A DNA stretch of 64,000 nucleotides from JAEINY01 sp942490535 (GTDB lineage: Bacteria; Bacteroidota; Bacteroidia; Bacteroidales; Marinilabiliaceae): contig CALNXQ010000005.1 of assembly GCA_942490535.1 (NCBI GenBank), positions 62,001 through 126,000 on the forward strand, read 5' to 3'. How positions within the stretch are numbered: the stretch's first letter is position 1; each line of letters opens with the position of its first letter. The position numbers and the translations under genes were made by a program. The notes beneath the pieces are model-generated. The model was not told the origin of the DNA. It did no database searches and saw only the letters and a list, made by a program, of their open reading frames with translations. Positions 8,971-17,570 of the stretch are shown here, piece after piece.

Positions 8971-9225
8971 TTACTTAGCTCTTTCGATAATTTCAACTAA
9001 TCTCCAACGTTTAGTCTTACTCGTGGGACGTGTTTCCATAATGCGAACAGTATCCCCTTCATTGCAAGTGTTGTCTTCATCGTGCGCGTGAAATTTCTTA
9101 GTCTTTTTCACGAACTTACCGTAGATGGGGTGCTTTTCGCGAACCTCTACAGCCACAACGATGGACTTTTCCATTTTGCTGCTGGCCACAACACCAATAC
9201 GCTCTTTTCTAAGATTTCTATCCAT
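8971..9225 (-). CDS. rpsQ: 30S ribosomal protein S17
   Basis: OB-fold primary 16S rRNA-binding protein of 84 residues. The start MDRNLRKERIGVVASSKMEK and the segment HPIYGKFVKKTKKFHAHDED are typical. It lies between rpmC and rplN. Confidence 0.97.
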   Translation of the reverse strand: MDRNLRKERIGVVASSKMEKSIVVAVEVREKHPIYGKFVKKTKKFHAHDEDNTCNEGDTVRIMETRPTSKTKRWRLVEIIERAK

Positions 9226-9233
9226 CTGTAAAA

Positions 9234-9434
9234 TTATTTTTCAGTTTGTTGCTTTTGACTCAAGATTGTCATCAAGCGCGCAATGTTTCTTCGGGTATGT
9301 CTAATCTTCAACGGATTCTCCAAAGGAGAAGTCACATGATTCAGCTCCAATTGCTGCAATTGAGTCTTTTCAGCATCAATACGCTCTACAATCTCACTGA
9401 TACTTAATTCTTTGATTTCTGCTACTTTCATCAT
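9234..9434 (-). CDS. rpmC: 50S ribosomal protein L29
   Basis: A 66-residue helical hairpin protein near the peptide exit tunnel, opening MMKVAEIKELSISE. The ATG at 9434 overlaps the rplP stop as TAATG, which favours this start over the second Met at 9431. The segment NPLKIRHTRRNIARLMTIL is the family hallmark. Confidence 0.95.
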   Translation of the reverse strand: MMKVAEIKELSISEIVERIDAEKTQLQQLELNHVTSPLENPLKIRHTRRNIARLMTILSQKQQTEK

Positions 9435-9865
9435 TAAGCATTTGTAGATTCAACAAAATCCCTTCTCACAACAAATTTAGTAGTAATCGGCAACTTTTGC
9501 GCAGCAAGGCGCATTGCTTCTTTAGCTACTTCGTAGGATACTCCTTCGCATTCAAATAACATACGTCCTGGAGTAACAGGAGCCACAAAGCCTTCCGGGC
9601 TACCTTTACCTTTACCCATCCTTACTTCGGCGGGTTTCTTAGTAATGGGTTTATCCGGAAATACTCTGATCCAAATCTGACCCTGACGTTGCATATAGCG
9701 TGTCAAAGCGACCCTGGCAGCCTCAATCTGACGACCAGTGAGCCACTTCGTTTCCAGGGCTTTTATTCCAAAAGTTCCGAATGCAAGTTCATGCCCACGT
9801 TGAGCATTCCCTTTCATTCGCCCTTTTTGCATTCTTCTAAATTTAACTTTCTTTGGTTGTAACAT
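9434..9865 (-). CDS. rplP: 50S ribosomal protein L16
   Basis: Large-subunit protein positioning A-site tRNA, 143 residues. Family segments are MLQPKKVKFRRMQKGRMKGN, IRVFPDKPITKKPAEVRMGK and GKGSPEGFVAPVTPGRMLFE. It lies between rpsC and rpmC and overlaps rpmC by one base. Confidence 0.98.
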   Translation of the reverse strand: MLQPKKVKFRRMQKGRMKGNAQRGHELAFGTFGIKALETKWLTGRQIEAARVALTRYMQRQGQIWIRVFPDKPITKKPAEVRMGKGKGSPEGFVAPVTPGRMLFECEGVSYEVAKEAMRLAAQKLPITTKFVVRRDFVESTNA

Positions 9866-9896
9866 CGTTCCTAATCAGTTAGTGTGAAAGGGATGA

Positions 9897-10616
9897 TTAC
9901 CTCTTATTACTACTTCTTCTTCTTGGACCTCTACCGCTTGGGCGCTGGCCGCCTTTCTCCTTTGCATTGAAGGCTGGTGATAAATCGGGCTTGCCGTAAA
10001 TTTCACCTTTACAGATCCAGACTTTGATACCGATCAACCCTGTTTTAGTAAGGGCTTCTACGGCTGCATAATCGATGTCCGCACGCAATGTATGCAAAGG
10101 TGTACGACCTTCTTTGTACATTTCGCTACGCGCCATCTCAGCACCGTTCAATCGTCCGGAAACCTGAATTTTGATACCTTCTGCACCCATACGCATGGTA
10201 GAAGCAATAGCCATTTTAACGGCACGACGATAAGCAATACGTCCTTCCACCTGACGAGCGATGTTGTTACCAACAATAATGGCATCCAACTCTGGTCGTT
10301 TAACCTCGAAGATATTAATTTGCACCTCTTTATCGGTGATTTTTTTCAGCTCTTCTTTTAGCTTGTCAACTTCCTGACCTCCCTTACCAATGATGATACC
10401 TGGACGAGCAGTAAACACTGTGATGGTTACTAACTTCAAGGTTCTCTCAATGATAATACGTGAAATACTGGCTTTAGCTAAACGAGCGTTAAGGTACTTT
10501 CGTATTTTGGAGTCTTCCAACAGCTTGTCGCCATAGTTTTTTCCTCCATACCAGTTGGAATCCCATCCTTTGATGATTCCTAACCTGTTACTAATTGGAT
10601 TAACTTTTTGTCCCAT
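9897..10616 (-). CDS. rpsC: 30S ribosomal protein S3
   Basis: Small-subunit protein at the mRNA entry tunnel, 239 residues. It begins MGQKVNPISNRLGIIKGWDS. The KH domain shows PGIIIGKGGQEVDKLKEEL, and the C-domain ends with an Arg-rich tail (PSGRGPRRRSSNKR). It lies between rplV and rplP. Confidence 0.98.
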   Translation of the reverse strand: MGQKVNPISNRLGIIKGWDSNWYGGKNYGDKLLEDSKIRKYLNARLAKASISRIIIERTLKLVTITVFTARPGIIIGKGGQEVDKLKEELKKITDKEVQINIFEVKRPELDAIIVGNNIARQVEGRIAYRRAVKMAIASTMRMGAEGIKIQVSGRLNGAEMARSEMYKEGRTPLHTLRADIDYAAVEALTKTGLIGIKVWICKGEIYGKPDLSPAFNAKEKGGQRPSGRGPRRRSSNKR

Positions 10617-10623
10617 CTAACTA

Positions 10624-11040
10624 TTAGTTTTCTTGATTTTCATTAGATACTTTGCTATCAACACGCAAGGTCACGTGGTTCGATCTTTTGCGGATACGGT
10701 GCGCACGACCTTGTGGGGCCGGACGTAGACGCTTCAAAATGCGTCCTGAATCCACAGCGATTTCTTTCACGTAAAGGTTTGCGTCTTCAATGCGGACACC
10801 TTCGTTTTTCTCTTTCCAATTAGCAATCGCAGAAAGTAACAGTTTTTCTACTCTTCGTGAAGCTTCTTTTGAAGAAAACTTCAACATATCAAGAGCAAGG
10901 TTCACCTCTTTCCCACGGATCATGTCGGCAACAAGACGCATTTTCCGAGGTGAAGTAGGTACATTGCGAAGCATCGCGAAGTAATCTACCTTCTTAGCTT
11001 CTTTGATTTTTTCAGCTCTTATTCTTTTTCTTGCACCCAT
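10624..11040 (-). CDS. rplV: 50S ribosomal protein L22
   Basis: Exit-tunnel protein of 138 residues. The tunnel-loop signature near the end is LKRLRPAPQGRAHRIRKRSN. The segment RNVPTSPRKMRLVADMIRGK is also typical. It lies 7 bases upstream of rpsC. Confidence 0.97.
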   Translation of the reverse strand: MGARKRIRAEKIKEAKKVDYFAMLRNVPTSPRKMRLVADMIRGKEVNLALDMLKFSSKEASRRVEKLLLSAIANWKEKNEGVRIEDANLYVKEIAVDSGRILKRLRPAPQGRAHRIRKRSNHVTLRVDSKVSNENQEN

Positions 11041-11075
11041 TTTTTACTGTTTAAAGAATTTAATAGTTTCGGGCA

Positions 11076-11345
11076 TTACCTCTTTTTATTTCCTCCATGC
11101 CCACGATAGGTGCGCGTGGGAGCAAATTCGCCTAACTTATGCCCTACCATGTTTTCGGTTACATAAACCGGGATAAACTTATTACCGTTATGTACGGCAA
11201 TGGTGTGACCTACAAAATCTGGTGAAATCATAGATGCACGAGCCCAAGTTTTGATCACCGATTTCTTACCCGCCTCATTCATGGTCGAAACCTTCTTATC
11301 CAGCTTAAAGTCGATAAATGGGCCTTTTTTTAATGATCTGCTCAT
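11076..11345 (-). CDS. rpsS: 30S ribosomal protein S19
   Basis: Small-subunit head protein of 89 residues, beginning MSRSLKKGPFIDFKLDKK. It contains SMISPDFVGHTIAVHNGNKF and the C-terminal GEFAPTRTYRGHGGNKKR. It lies between rplB and rplV. Confidence 0.98.
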   Translation of the reverse strand: MSRSLKKGPFIDFKLDKKVSTMNEAGKKSVIKTWARASMISPDFVGHTIAVHNGNKFIPVYVTENMVGHKLGEFAPTRTYRGHGGNKKR

Positions 11346-11365
11346 AATTCGTTCAAATTAACCGG

Positions 11366-12190
11366 TTATTTTTTCCTTCTTTCTAGAATGTACTTAGATG
11401 ATCCTTTCTTAGGTTGGCGGGTTTTGTAACCTTTAGCCAATACTCCTGTACGTGATCTTGGGTGACCACCAGAAGAACGACCTTCACCACCACCCATTGG
11501 GTGATCAACAGGGTTCATTGCTACACCACGCACTCGAGGACGACGTCCTAACCAACGGCTACGACCAGCTTTACCTGAACGTTCCAATGCGTGATCAGAG
11601 TTACCAACGGCGCCTAATGTAGCGCGACAAGTAACCAGAACCATTCTAGTTTCACCAGAAGGTAATTTTACCACGGCGTATTTTCCATCACGAGCAGCTA
11701 GCTGCGCAAATGTACCGGCACTTCTTGCCATGATTCCACCTTGACCAGGACGCAACTCAATGTTGTGAATGATCGATCCCAGTGGAATTTCACTTAAAGG
11801 CAAGCTATTACCGATTTCAGGTGCAACCCCTGTACCTGAAGCAATCTCTTGCCCAACCTGCAACCCATTAGGTGCAAGAATGTACCTTTTTTCTCCATCT
11901 GCATAAGCAAGTAACGCAATACGCGAACTACGGTTCGGATCGTACTGAATTGACTCTACTATAGCATTAACACCGTCTTTATTACGCTTAAAGTCGATTA
12001 CCCTGTATCTCCTTTTGTGACCGCCACCAATGTAGCGCATGGTCATTTTTCCGGAGTTATTACGACCTCCGGATTTTTTCAACGGCCTCAACAAGGACTT
12101 TTCTGGTGTGCTTGAGGTAATCGTATCAAACGCACCAATAATCTTGTGTCTCTGCCCCGGTGTAGTGGGCTTTAGTTTTCTTACTGCCAT
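11366..12190 (-). CDS. rplB: 50S ribosomal protein L2
   Basis: Protein near the peptidyl-transferase centre, 274 residues. Signatures include GRNNSGKMTMRYIGGGHKRR and the conserved C-terminal NPVDHPMGGGEGRSSGGHPR. It lies 5 bases after rplW. Confidence 0.99.
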   Translation of the reverse strand: MAVRKLKPTTPGQRHKIIGAFDTITSSTPEKSLLRPLKKSGGRNNSGKMTMRYIGGGHKRRYRVIDFKRNKDGVNAIVESIQYDPNRSSRIALLAYADGEKRYILAPNGLQVGQEIASGTGVAPEIGNSLPLSEIPLGSIIHNIELRPGQGGIMARSAGTFAQLAARDGKYAVVKLPSGETRMVLVTCRATLGAVGNSDHALERSGKAGRSRWLGRRPRVRGVAMNPVDHPMGGGEGRSSGGHPRSRTGVLAKGYKTRQPKKGSSKYILERRKK

Positions 12191-12195
12191 TTTTA

Positions 12196-12486
12196 TTAGA
12201 TATTGCTATAAAAATCTATCTTATCTCCATCTGCCAACGTGATCATGGCTTTTTTGAAAGAATTTGTTCTACCAACAATGACTCCACTCTTGGTGTAACG
12301 TGATTTTTCTTTTCCACTATAAACCATAGTATTGACAGTTGCAACCGAAACATTGTACAATTCCTCTACCGCTTTTTTGATTTGAAGCTTATTCGCTCCT
12401 TTATCAACAACAAAGCCGTAACGGTTCAATGATTCACCTTGCGCTGTCATTTTTTCGGTTACAATGGGTTTAATTATAACTTTCAT
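12196..12486 (-). CDS. rplW: 50S ribosomal protein L23
   Basis: Exit-site protein that docks trigger factor and SRP; 96 residues. It begins MKVIIKPIVTEKMTAQGESL and contains the family segments ANKLQIKKAVEELYNVSV and VNTMVYSGKEKS. It lies between rplD and rplB. Confidence 0.97.
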   Translation of the reverse strand: MKVIIKPIVTEKMTAQGESLNRYGFVVDKGANKLQIKKAVEELYNVSVATVNTMVYSGKEKSRYTKSGVIVGRTNSFKKAMITLADGDKIDFYSNI

Positions 12487-12497
12487 GACGAGTCTCC

Positions 12498-13127
12498 TTA
12501 TGCATTAAACAGTTTACCCAATTCTTCTACAGAACTCTCAACCAACACCAAGCTTTTCGCTTTCATGATGTCGTATGTATTCAGTTCTGACAATGTTGTA
12601 ACTTCAGCTCGCTCGATATTACGAGAGGCTAAGTATACATTGTCATTGGCTTGACTAAGTACAACCAATGATCTTTTTCCTGTTAATTCCAGGTTTTTGC
12701 AGATAGCTGCAAATTGTTTCGTTTTTGGTGCTTCAAAATTGAAATCTTCCAAAACAACGATCGATTGATTTTGAGCCTTATAAGCCAACGCCGATTTACG
12801 AGCTAACTGCTTAAGCTTTCTGTTTAGCTTAAAGGTATAGTTACGTGGACGCGGACCAAACACACGGCCACCCCCTTTAAACAAAGGAGACTTGATGCTT
12901 CCCGCACGTGCAGTACCAGTACCTTTTTGCTTCTTAATCTTCCGGGTACTACCTGTTATTTCCGCACGTTCTTTAGACTTATGAGTCCCTTGACGATTGT
13001 TAGCCAAGTATTGTTTTACATCAAGGTAAATGGCATGATCGCTGGGCTCAATTCCGAAAACAGCTTCAGGTAATGTCACCTTTCTGCCGGTCTCTTTTCC
13101 TTCTATTGTTAATACGTTCAGTTCCAT
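12498..13127 (-). CDS. rplD: 50S ribosomal protein L4
   Basis: Exit-tunnel protein, 209 residues. The tunnel extension shows QKGTGTARAGSIKSPLFKGG and GRVFGPRPRNYTFKLNRK. Its ATG overlaps the rplC stop by one base (TAATG), which implies coupled translation. E. coli L4 autoregulates its operon; nothing here shows whether that applies. Confidence 0.98.
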   Translation of the reverse strand: MELNVLTIEGKETGRKVTLPEAVFGIEPSDHAIYLDVKQYLANNRQGTHKSKERAEITGSTRKIKKQKGTGTARAGSIKSPLFKGGGRVFGPRPRNYTFKLNRKLKQLARKSALAYKAQNQSIVVLEDFNFEAPKTKQFAAICKNLELTGKRSLVVLSQANDNVYLASRNIERAEVTTLSELNTYDIMKAKSLVLVESSVEELGKLFNA

Positions 13128-13744
13128 TACTTTTCAATAATTAGATATGAGCCTTTTGCTCCCGGAACAGAACCTTTAACCAATATCAGGTTGTTCTCAG
13201 GAATTACTTTAATCACTTTAAGGTTTCCAACCTTAACCTTGTCACCGCCGGTACGTCCAGCCATGCGCATACCCTTGAATACTCTTGCAGGATACGATGC
13301 TGCCCCAACAGATCCAGGAGCCCGAAGGCGGTTGTGCTGACCGTGTGTAGCATCACCTACACCTGCAAAACCATGACGTTTTACGACACCCTGAAATCCT
13401 TTACCTTTGGAGATTCCAGATACATCAACAAAAGAGTTTTCAGCAAAAAAATCCACCCCGATCACATCACCTAATTTGAACTCTTGCTCAAATTCTTTGA
13501 ACTCAACGATTTTTCTTTTTGCAGTAACACCGGCCTTTTTTAGGTGACCTAAAACAGGCTTTGTTGTGTTTTTCTCTCTTTTGTCATCAAACGCCAACTG
13601 TATAGCCTCGTAACCATCGGTTTCCACAGTTTTAACCTGTGTCACGACGCAAGGGCCAGCTTCAATAACAGTGCATGGAATGTTTTTTCCATCGGCACTG
13701 AAAACGGAAGTCATTCCGATTTTTTTTCCAATTAGTCCTGGCAT
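13127..13744 (-). CDS. rplC: 50S ribosomal protein L3
   Basis: Early-assembly protein near the peptidyl-transferase centre, 205 residues. It begins MPGLIGKKIGMTSVFSADGK and contains GKGFQGVVKRHGFAG and the segment RAPGSVGAASYPARVFKGMR. It follows rpsJ. Confidence 0.98.
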   Translation of the reverse strand: MPGLIGKKIGMTSVFSADGKNIPCTVIEAGPCVVTQVKTVETDGYEAIQLAFDDKREKNTTKPVLGHLKKAGVTAKRKIVEFKEFEQEFKLGDVIGVDFFAENSFVDVSGISKGKGFQGVVKRHGFAGVGDATHGQHNRLRAPGSVGAASYPARVFKGMRMAGRTGGDKVKVGNLKVIKVIPENNLILVKGSVPGAKGSYLIIEK

Positions 13745-13763
13745 TGTTTAAACATTTAGATTA

Positions 13764-14069
13764 TCACACTTTAATTTCAACTTCGACACCACTTGGCAAT
13801 TCAAGCTTCATCAAAGCATCGATCGTTTTAGCTGTAGAGCTATAAATATCGATCAATCGCTTGTACGATGATAATTGAAATTGCTCACGTGATTTCTTAT
13901 TCACAAATGTGGAGCGCAGCACAGTAAAAATACGTTTGTGCGTAGGCAACGGAATAGGACCGCTCACTACAGCACCAGTGCTTTTTACTGTCTTTACGAT
14001 CTTTTCGGCAGATTTGTCTACCAAATTGTGATCGTAAGATTTCAGTTTTATTCTAATTTTCTGACTCAT
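13764..14069 (-). CDS. rpsJ: 30S ribosomal protein S10
   Basis: A 101-residue small-subunit protein, called NusE in antitermination. The start at 14069 (MSQKIRIKLKSYD) is preferred over an in-frame Met four codons upstream because it gives the family N-terminus. It contains SGPIPLPTHKRIFTVLRS and ends LPSGVEVEIKV. It follows fusA directly; no tuf gene intervenes, as in other Bacteroidota. Confidence 0.97.
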   Translation of the reverse strand: MSQKIRIKLKSYDHNLVDKSAEKIVKTVKSTGAVVSGPIPLPTHKRIFTVLRSTFVNKKSREQFQLSSYKRLIDIYSSTAKTIDALMKLELPSGVEVEIKV

Positions 14070-14085
14070 AATGGAGAACAAATAC

Positions 14086-16197
14086 TTATAATAATTCTAC
14101 CTTACCTTTTGCTTCTTTCACTACTTCAATAGCGATCTGACGTGGTACATCAGCGAATTGCAAGAATTCCATTGATGAAGTGGCACGACCTGATGAAATT
14201 GTACGTAACACAGTTACATATCCAAACATTTCAGCCAATGGCACCTTAGCTTTCACAACACGTGCTCCGGCTTTAGATTCCATACCTTCAACCTGACCAC
14301 GACGTTTATTAAAGTCACCAATGATATCACCCATATATTCTTCAGGTGTTACCACCTCTACACGCATGATAGGCTCTAAAAGTGTTGGCTTAGCTTTCGC
14401 ACAACCAGACTTAAATCCTTGACGAGCACAAATTTCAAACGACAACTGATCAGAATCGACAGCGTGGAATGAACCATCAAATAACTCAACTTTCAAATCT
14501 TCAACCTGGAAACCAGCCAAAACACCATTCAACATGGCTTCTTTGAAACCTTTTTCGACAGATGGAATAAATTCTTTAGGTACATTACCACCTTTAATTG
14601 AGTTAATAAACTGCAAACCAGTCTTACCTTCATCAACAGGACCCATACGGAACTGGATATCGGCAAATTTACCACGACCACCAGACTGCTTTTTGAACAC
14701 TTCACGTAGCTCAACATTACCTCTAATGGCCTCTTTGTAATTAACCTGTGGTTTTCCTTGGTTACACTCTACTTTAAATTCTCGCTTTAAACGATCAATT
14801 AAAACCTCCAAGTGCAATTCACCCATACCACTGATTACTGTCTGACCAGATTCCTCATCAGTCTGAACGCGGAATGTTGGATCTTCTTCAGCTAATTTAC
14901 TAAGAGCGATCCCCATTTTATCCATATCCTTTTGGCTCAAAGGCTCTACAGCCACACCAATTACAGGATCAGGGAAATCCATAGATTCTAATACAATTGG
15001 ATGTTTCTCATCACACAAAGTATCACCCGTACGGATATCTTTAAAACCAACAGCAGCACCAATATCACCAGCAGCAATAATATCACGAGGCAATTGCTTG
15101 TTTGATTTCATCTGATACAAACGTGCAATACGTTCTTTTTTATCGCTACGCGTATTTAAAACGTATGAACCAGCATCGATTTTTCCAGAATACACACGAA
15201 TGAATGCCAAACGTCCAACAAATGGATCCGTTGCAATTTTAAATGCCAAAGCAGCCAATGGCTGATCTTCATCCATTTCGTATGAAACAGGCTCTTCCGT
15301 TTTTGGATTGATTCCTTCAATAACACCAATATCAGTAGGACTTGGCAAAAATTGAACAACGGCATCCAAAAGACGCTGAACACCTTTATTCTTGAAAGAA
15401 GAACCACAAAACATTGGAGTGATAGTCTGGGCAATTGTAGCCTTACGAATCACTGCCAACAATTCCTCTCTAGTAATCGATTCAGGATCGTCGAAATAAC
15501 GCTCCAATAAAGCATCATCATGCTCAGCTACTGCTTCGATCAACTTTCCTCTCCACTCTTCAGCTTCATCTTTCAGATCAGCAGGGATCTCAACATACTC
15601 GAAAGTTGAACCCAGCTGCGCATCATCATGCCAGATGATAGCTCTATTTTCAATCAGATCAACAACGCCTTGAAATGTTTCTTCAGCACCAATTGGAATT
15701 ACCAACGGTACAGGATTAGCTCCCAACATTTCTCGCACCTGACGCACTACGTCGTAAAAATTAGCACCAGAACGGTCCATTTTATTAACGAAGCCGATAC
15801 GTGGCACATTGTATTTATTAGCCTGTCTCCAAACTGTCTCAGACTGAGGCTCTACACCACCAACTGCACAAAACAAAGCTACAGCACCGTCCAGAATACG
15901 CAATGAACGCTCCACCTCTACAGTAAAGTCAACGTGACCTGGAGTATCGATGATGTTAATTTTATTCTCTACTCCTTCGTATATCCAGTTAGTAGTTACA
16001 GCTGCTGAAGTAATGGTAATACCACGCTCCTGCTCCTGCTCCATCCAGTCCATTGTAGCCGCACCATCGTGCACCTCACCAATTTTGTGAGTGATCCCGG
16101 TATAAAACAAGATACGTTCCGTAGTCGTTGTTTTACCAGCATCAATATGGGCCATAATCCCAATGTTTCTGGTCTTTTTAAGATCTGCCTTTCCCAT
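14086..16197 (-). CDS. fusA: Translation elongation factor G
   Basis: GTPase that drives ribosomal translocation, 703 residues. The P-loop AHIDAGKTTTTERIL is near residue 17, followed by DTPGHVDFT and NKMDRSGAN (NKxD), domain II, and domains III-V ending before a KGKVELL tail. The segment RGITITSAA is the switch I/G2 element. The length is normal and the gene sits in the str operon between rpsG and rpsJ. No second EF-G paralogue is in the window. Confidence 0.98.
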   Translation of the reverse strand: MGKADLKKTRNIGIMAHIDAGKTTTTERILFYTGITHKIGEVHDGAATMDWMEQEQERGITITSAAVTTNWIYEGVENKINIIDTPGHVDFTVEVERSLRILDGAVALFCAVGGVEPQSETVWRQANKYNVPRIGFVNKMDRSGANFYDVVRQVREMLGANPVPLVIPIGAEETFQGVVDLIENRAIIWHDDAQLGSTFEYVEIPADLKDEAEEWRGKLIEAVAEHDDALLERYFDDPESITREELLAVIRKATIAQTITPMFCGSSFKNKGVQRLLDAVVQFLPSPTDIGVIEGINPKTEEPVSYEMDEDQPLAALAFKIATDPFVGRLAFIRVYSGKIDAGSYVLNTRSDKKERIARLYQMKSNKQLPRDIIAAGDIGAAVGFKDIRTGDTLCDEKHPIVLESMDFPDPVIGVAVEPLSQKDMDKMGIALSKLAEEDPTFRVQTDEESGQTVISGMGELHLEVLIDRLKREFKVECNQGKPQVNYKEAIRGNVELREVFKKQSGGRGKFADIQFRMGPVDEGKTGLQFINSIKGGNVPKEFIPSVEKGFKEAMLNGVLAGFQVEDLKVELFDGSFHAVDSDQLSFEICARQGFKSGCAKAKPTLLEPIMRVEVVTPEEYMGDIIGDFNKRRGQVEGMESKAGARVVKAKVPLAEMFGYVTVLRTISSGRATSSMEFLQFADVPRQIAIEVVKEAKGKVELL

Positions 16198-16221
16198 GAC
16201 AATAACTCCTTATTATTCTGA

Positions 16222-16698
16222 TTAAAATCTAAAGTGAGCGAAAGCACGGTTAGCTTCAGCCATTTTATGCATGTCTTCTTTCTTCTTGAAGGCTCCACCT
16301 TCCATGTTGTATGCCGCAACAATTTCAGCAGAAAGCTTCTCTGCCATTGACTTTCCACTACGCTTACGCGAGAACAAAATCAAGTGCTTCATGCCGATAG
16401 ACCCCTTACGAGATGGACGAATTTCAGTTGGTACCTGAAAAGTAGCTCCACCCACTCGACGGCTTTTAACCTCTACCGAAGGTGTAATATTTTCTAATGC
16501 TTTTTTGAAAAATTCCAACTGACCTTTTCCTTCTTTCTCAGCTTTGTCAGCCAAACGATCCATTGCTTCGTAGAAAATCTTGAAGGCAATCGACTTCTTT
16601 CCATCAAACATCAAGTTGTTTACAAATTGCGTAACCAACTTATCGTTGAATCTTGGATCCGGAAGAAGGATCCTCTTTTTTGGTTTACTCTTTCTCAT
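16222..16698 (-). CDS. rpsG: 30S ribosomal protein S7
   Basis: Primary 16S rRNA-binding protein of the small-subunit head, 158 residues. It begins MRKSKPKKRILLPDPRFND and contains VEVKSRRVGGATFQVPTEIR and the C-terminal KKEDMHKMAEANRAFAHFRF. It lies 24 bases before fusA and 110 bases after rpsL. Confidence 0.98.
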   Translation of the reverse strand: MRKSKPKKRILLPDPRFNDKLVTQFVNNLMFDGKKSIAFKIFYEAMDRLADKAEKEGKGQLEFFKKALENITPSVEVKSRRVGGATFQVPTEIRPSRKGSIGMKHLILFSRKRSGKSMAEKLSAEIVAAYNMEGGAFKKKEDMHKMAEANRAFAHFRF

Positions 16699-16808
16699 CT
16701 TCTCTTTTGTTTACTTTGTTATTTTCGCTTGGCTGTCAATACAGTCTTCAACACTCCAGGTGTTTACTCAACCCGTCAACTAACCAAATAAACAACGCAC
16801 GTCAATTA

Positions 16809-17192
16809 TTACTTTTTCGCAGCCTTAGGTCTCTTAGTACCATATTTAGAACGACGCTGCGTACGTCCATCTACTCCTGATGCATCTAAAGCACCACGCA
16901 CCAAGTGATAACGCACCCCTGGTAAATCCTTCACCCTACCACCGCGTACTAACACGATCGAGTGCTCTTGCAGGTTGTGTCCTTCTCCTGGAATATAGGC
17001 ATTCACCTCTTTACCATTAGTCAAACGCACCCTTGCTACCTTTCTCATCGCTGAGTTCGGCTTCTTTGGTGTAGTAGTATACACCCTCACACACACGCCT
17101 CGTCTTTGAGGACATGAGTTCAATGCAGGAGATTTACTTTTCTCCGCCTGCTTGCTTCGTCCTTTACGAACTAACTGTTGAATTGTTGGCAT
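16809..17192 (-). CDS. rpsL: 30S ribosomal protein S12
   Basis: Decoding-centre protein and classical streptomycin target, 127 residues. It begins MPTIQQLVRKGRSKQ. The decoding loops are visible as TTPKKPNSAMRKVARVRL and LVRGGRVKDLPGVRYH, with Lys at the positions linked to sensitivity (PKKPNS and GRVKDLPG). It is the first gene of the operon; putative promoter elements lie upstream at 17241-17322. Confidence 0.98.
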   Translation of the reverse strand: MPTIQQLVRKGRSKQAEKSKSPALNSCPQRRGVCVRVYTTTPKKPNSAMRKVARVRLTNGKEVNAYIPGEGHNLQEHSIVLVRGGRVKDLPGVRYHLVRGALDASGVDGRTQRRSKYGTKRPKAAKK

Positions 17193-17570
17193 AAAATATA
17201 ATTATATTAAACTAATATAGTTTCTTTCATTATCGGCCTGCAAAGGTATACTTTTACCCTTAAAAACCCTACTGATTTTCAACTCTTTTGACCATTTTAC
17301 ACAAAAAAGCGCTGCAAAAGTACTAATTTTCAATTAAAAACTTTCTATCCATTCACTATTTTTTATTGCACATGCTCAATTTTTCTCCCTATAAAACAAT
17401 TTGTTAACCTCCATTAACATTTTATTTGAACGCTTCTACACCTATAGAAACATCTACACACCTGAAAAGCCATAACAACATCATACTTTTGCATTTACTC
17501 CTCCATTTGTTTTTCCTGAAGGAGTTTATCTTCAAAATGAGTAAAATACACTATATAAATCGACAATAAA
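17193..17570. other. Divergent intergenic region between rpsL and the M28 peptidase gene
   Basis: 378 bases without a gene. It carries promoter-like elements on both strands: two for the ribosomal operon, and TACTTTTG at 17484-17491 on the plus strand for the peptidase gene. The region is AT-rich. I see no RNA gene, and no long hairpin that would suggest a ribosomal-protein leader structure. Confidence 0.6.
17241..17322 (-). promoter_or_regulatory. Putative promoter elements of the str-S10-spc-alpha operon
   Basis: On the minus strand two matches to the Bacteroidota -7 element TAnnTTTG occur upstream of rpsL: TACCTTTG at 17248-17241 and TACTTTTG at 17322-17315. Neither has a clear TTTG at the usual spacing. 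Two start sites are possible, giving 5' leaders of about 45 and 115 bases. Confidence 0.45.
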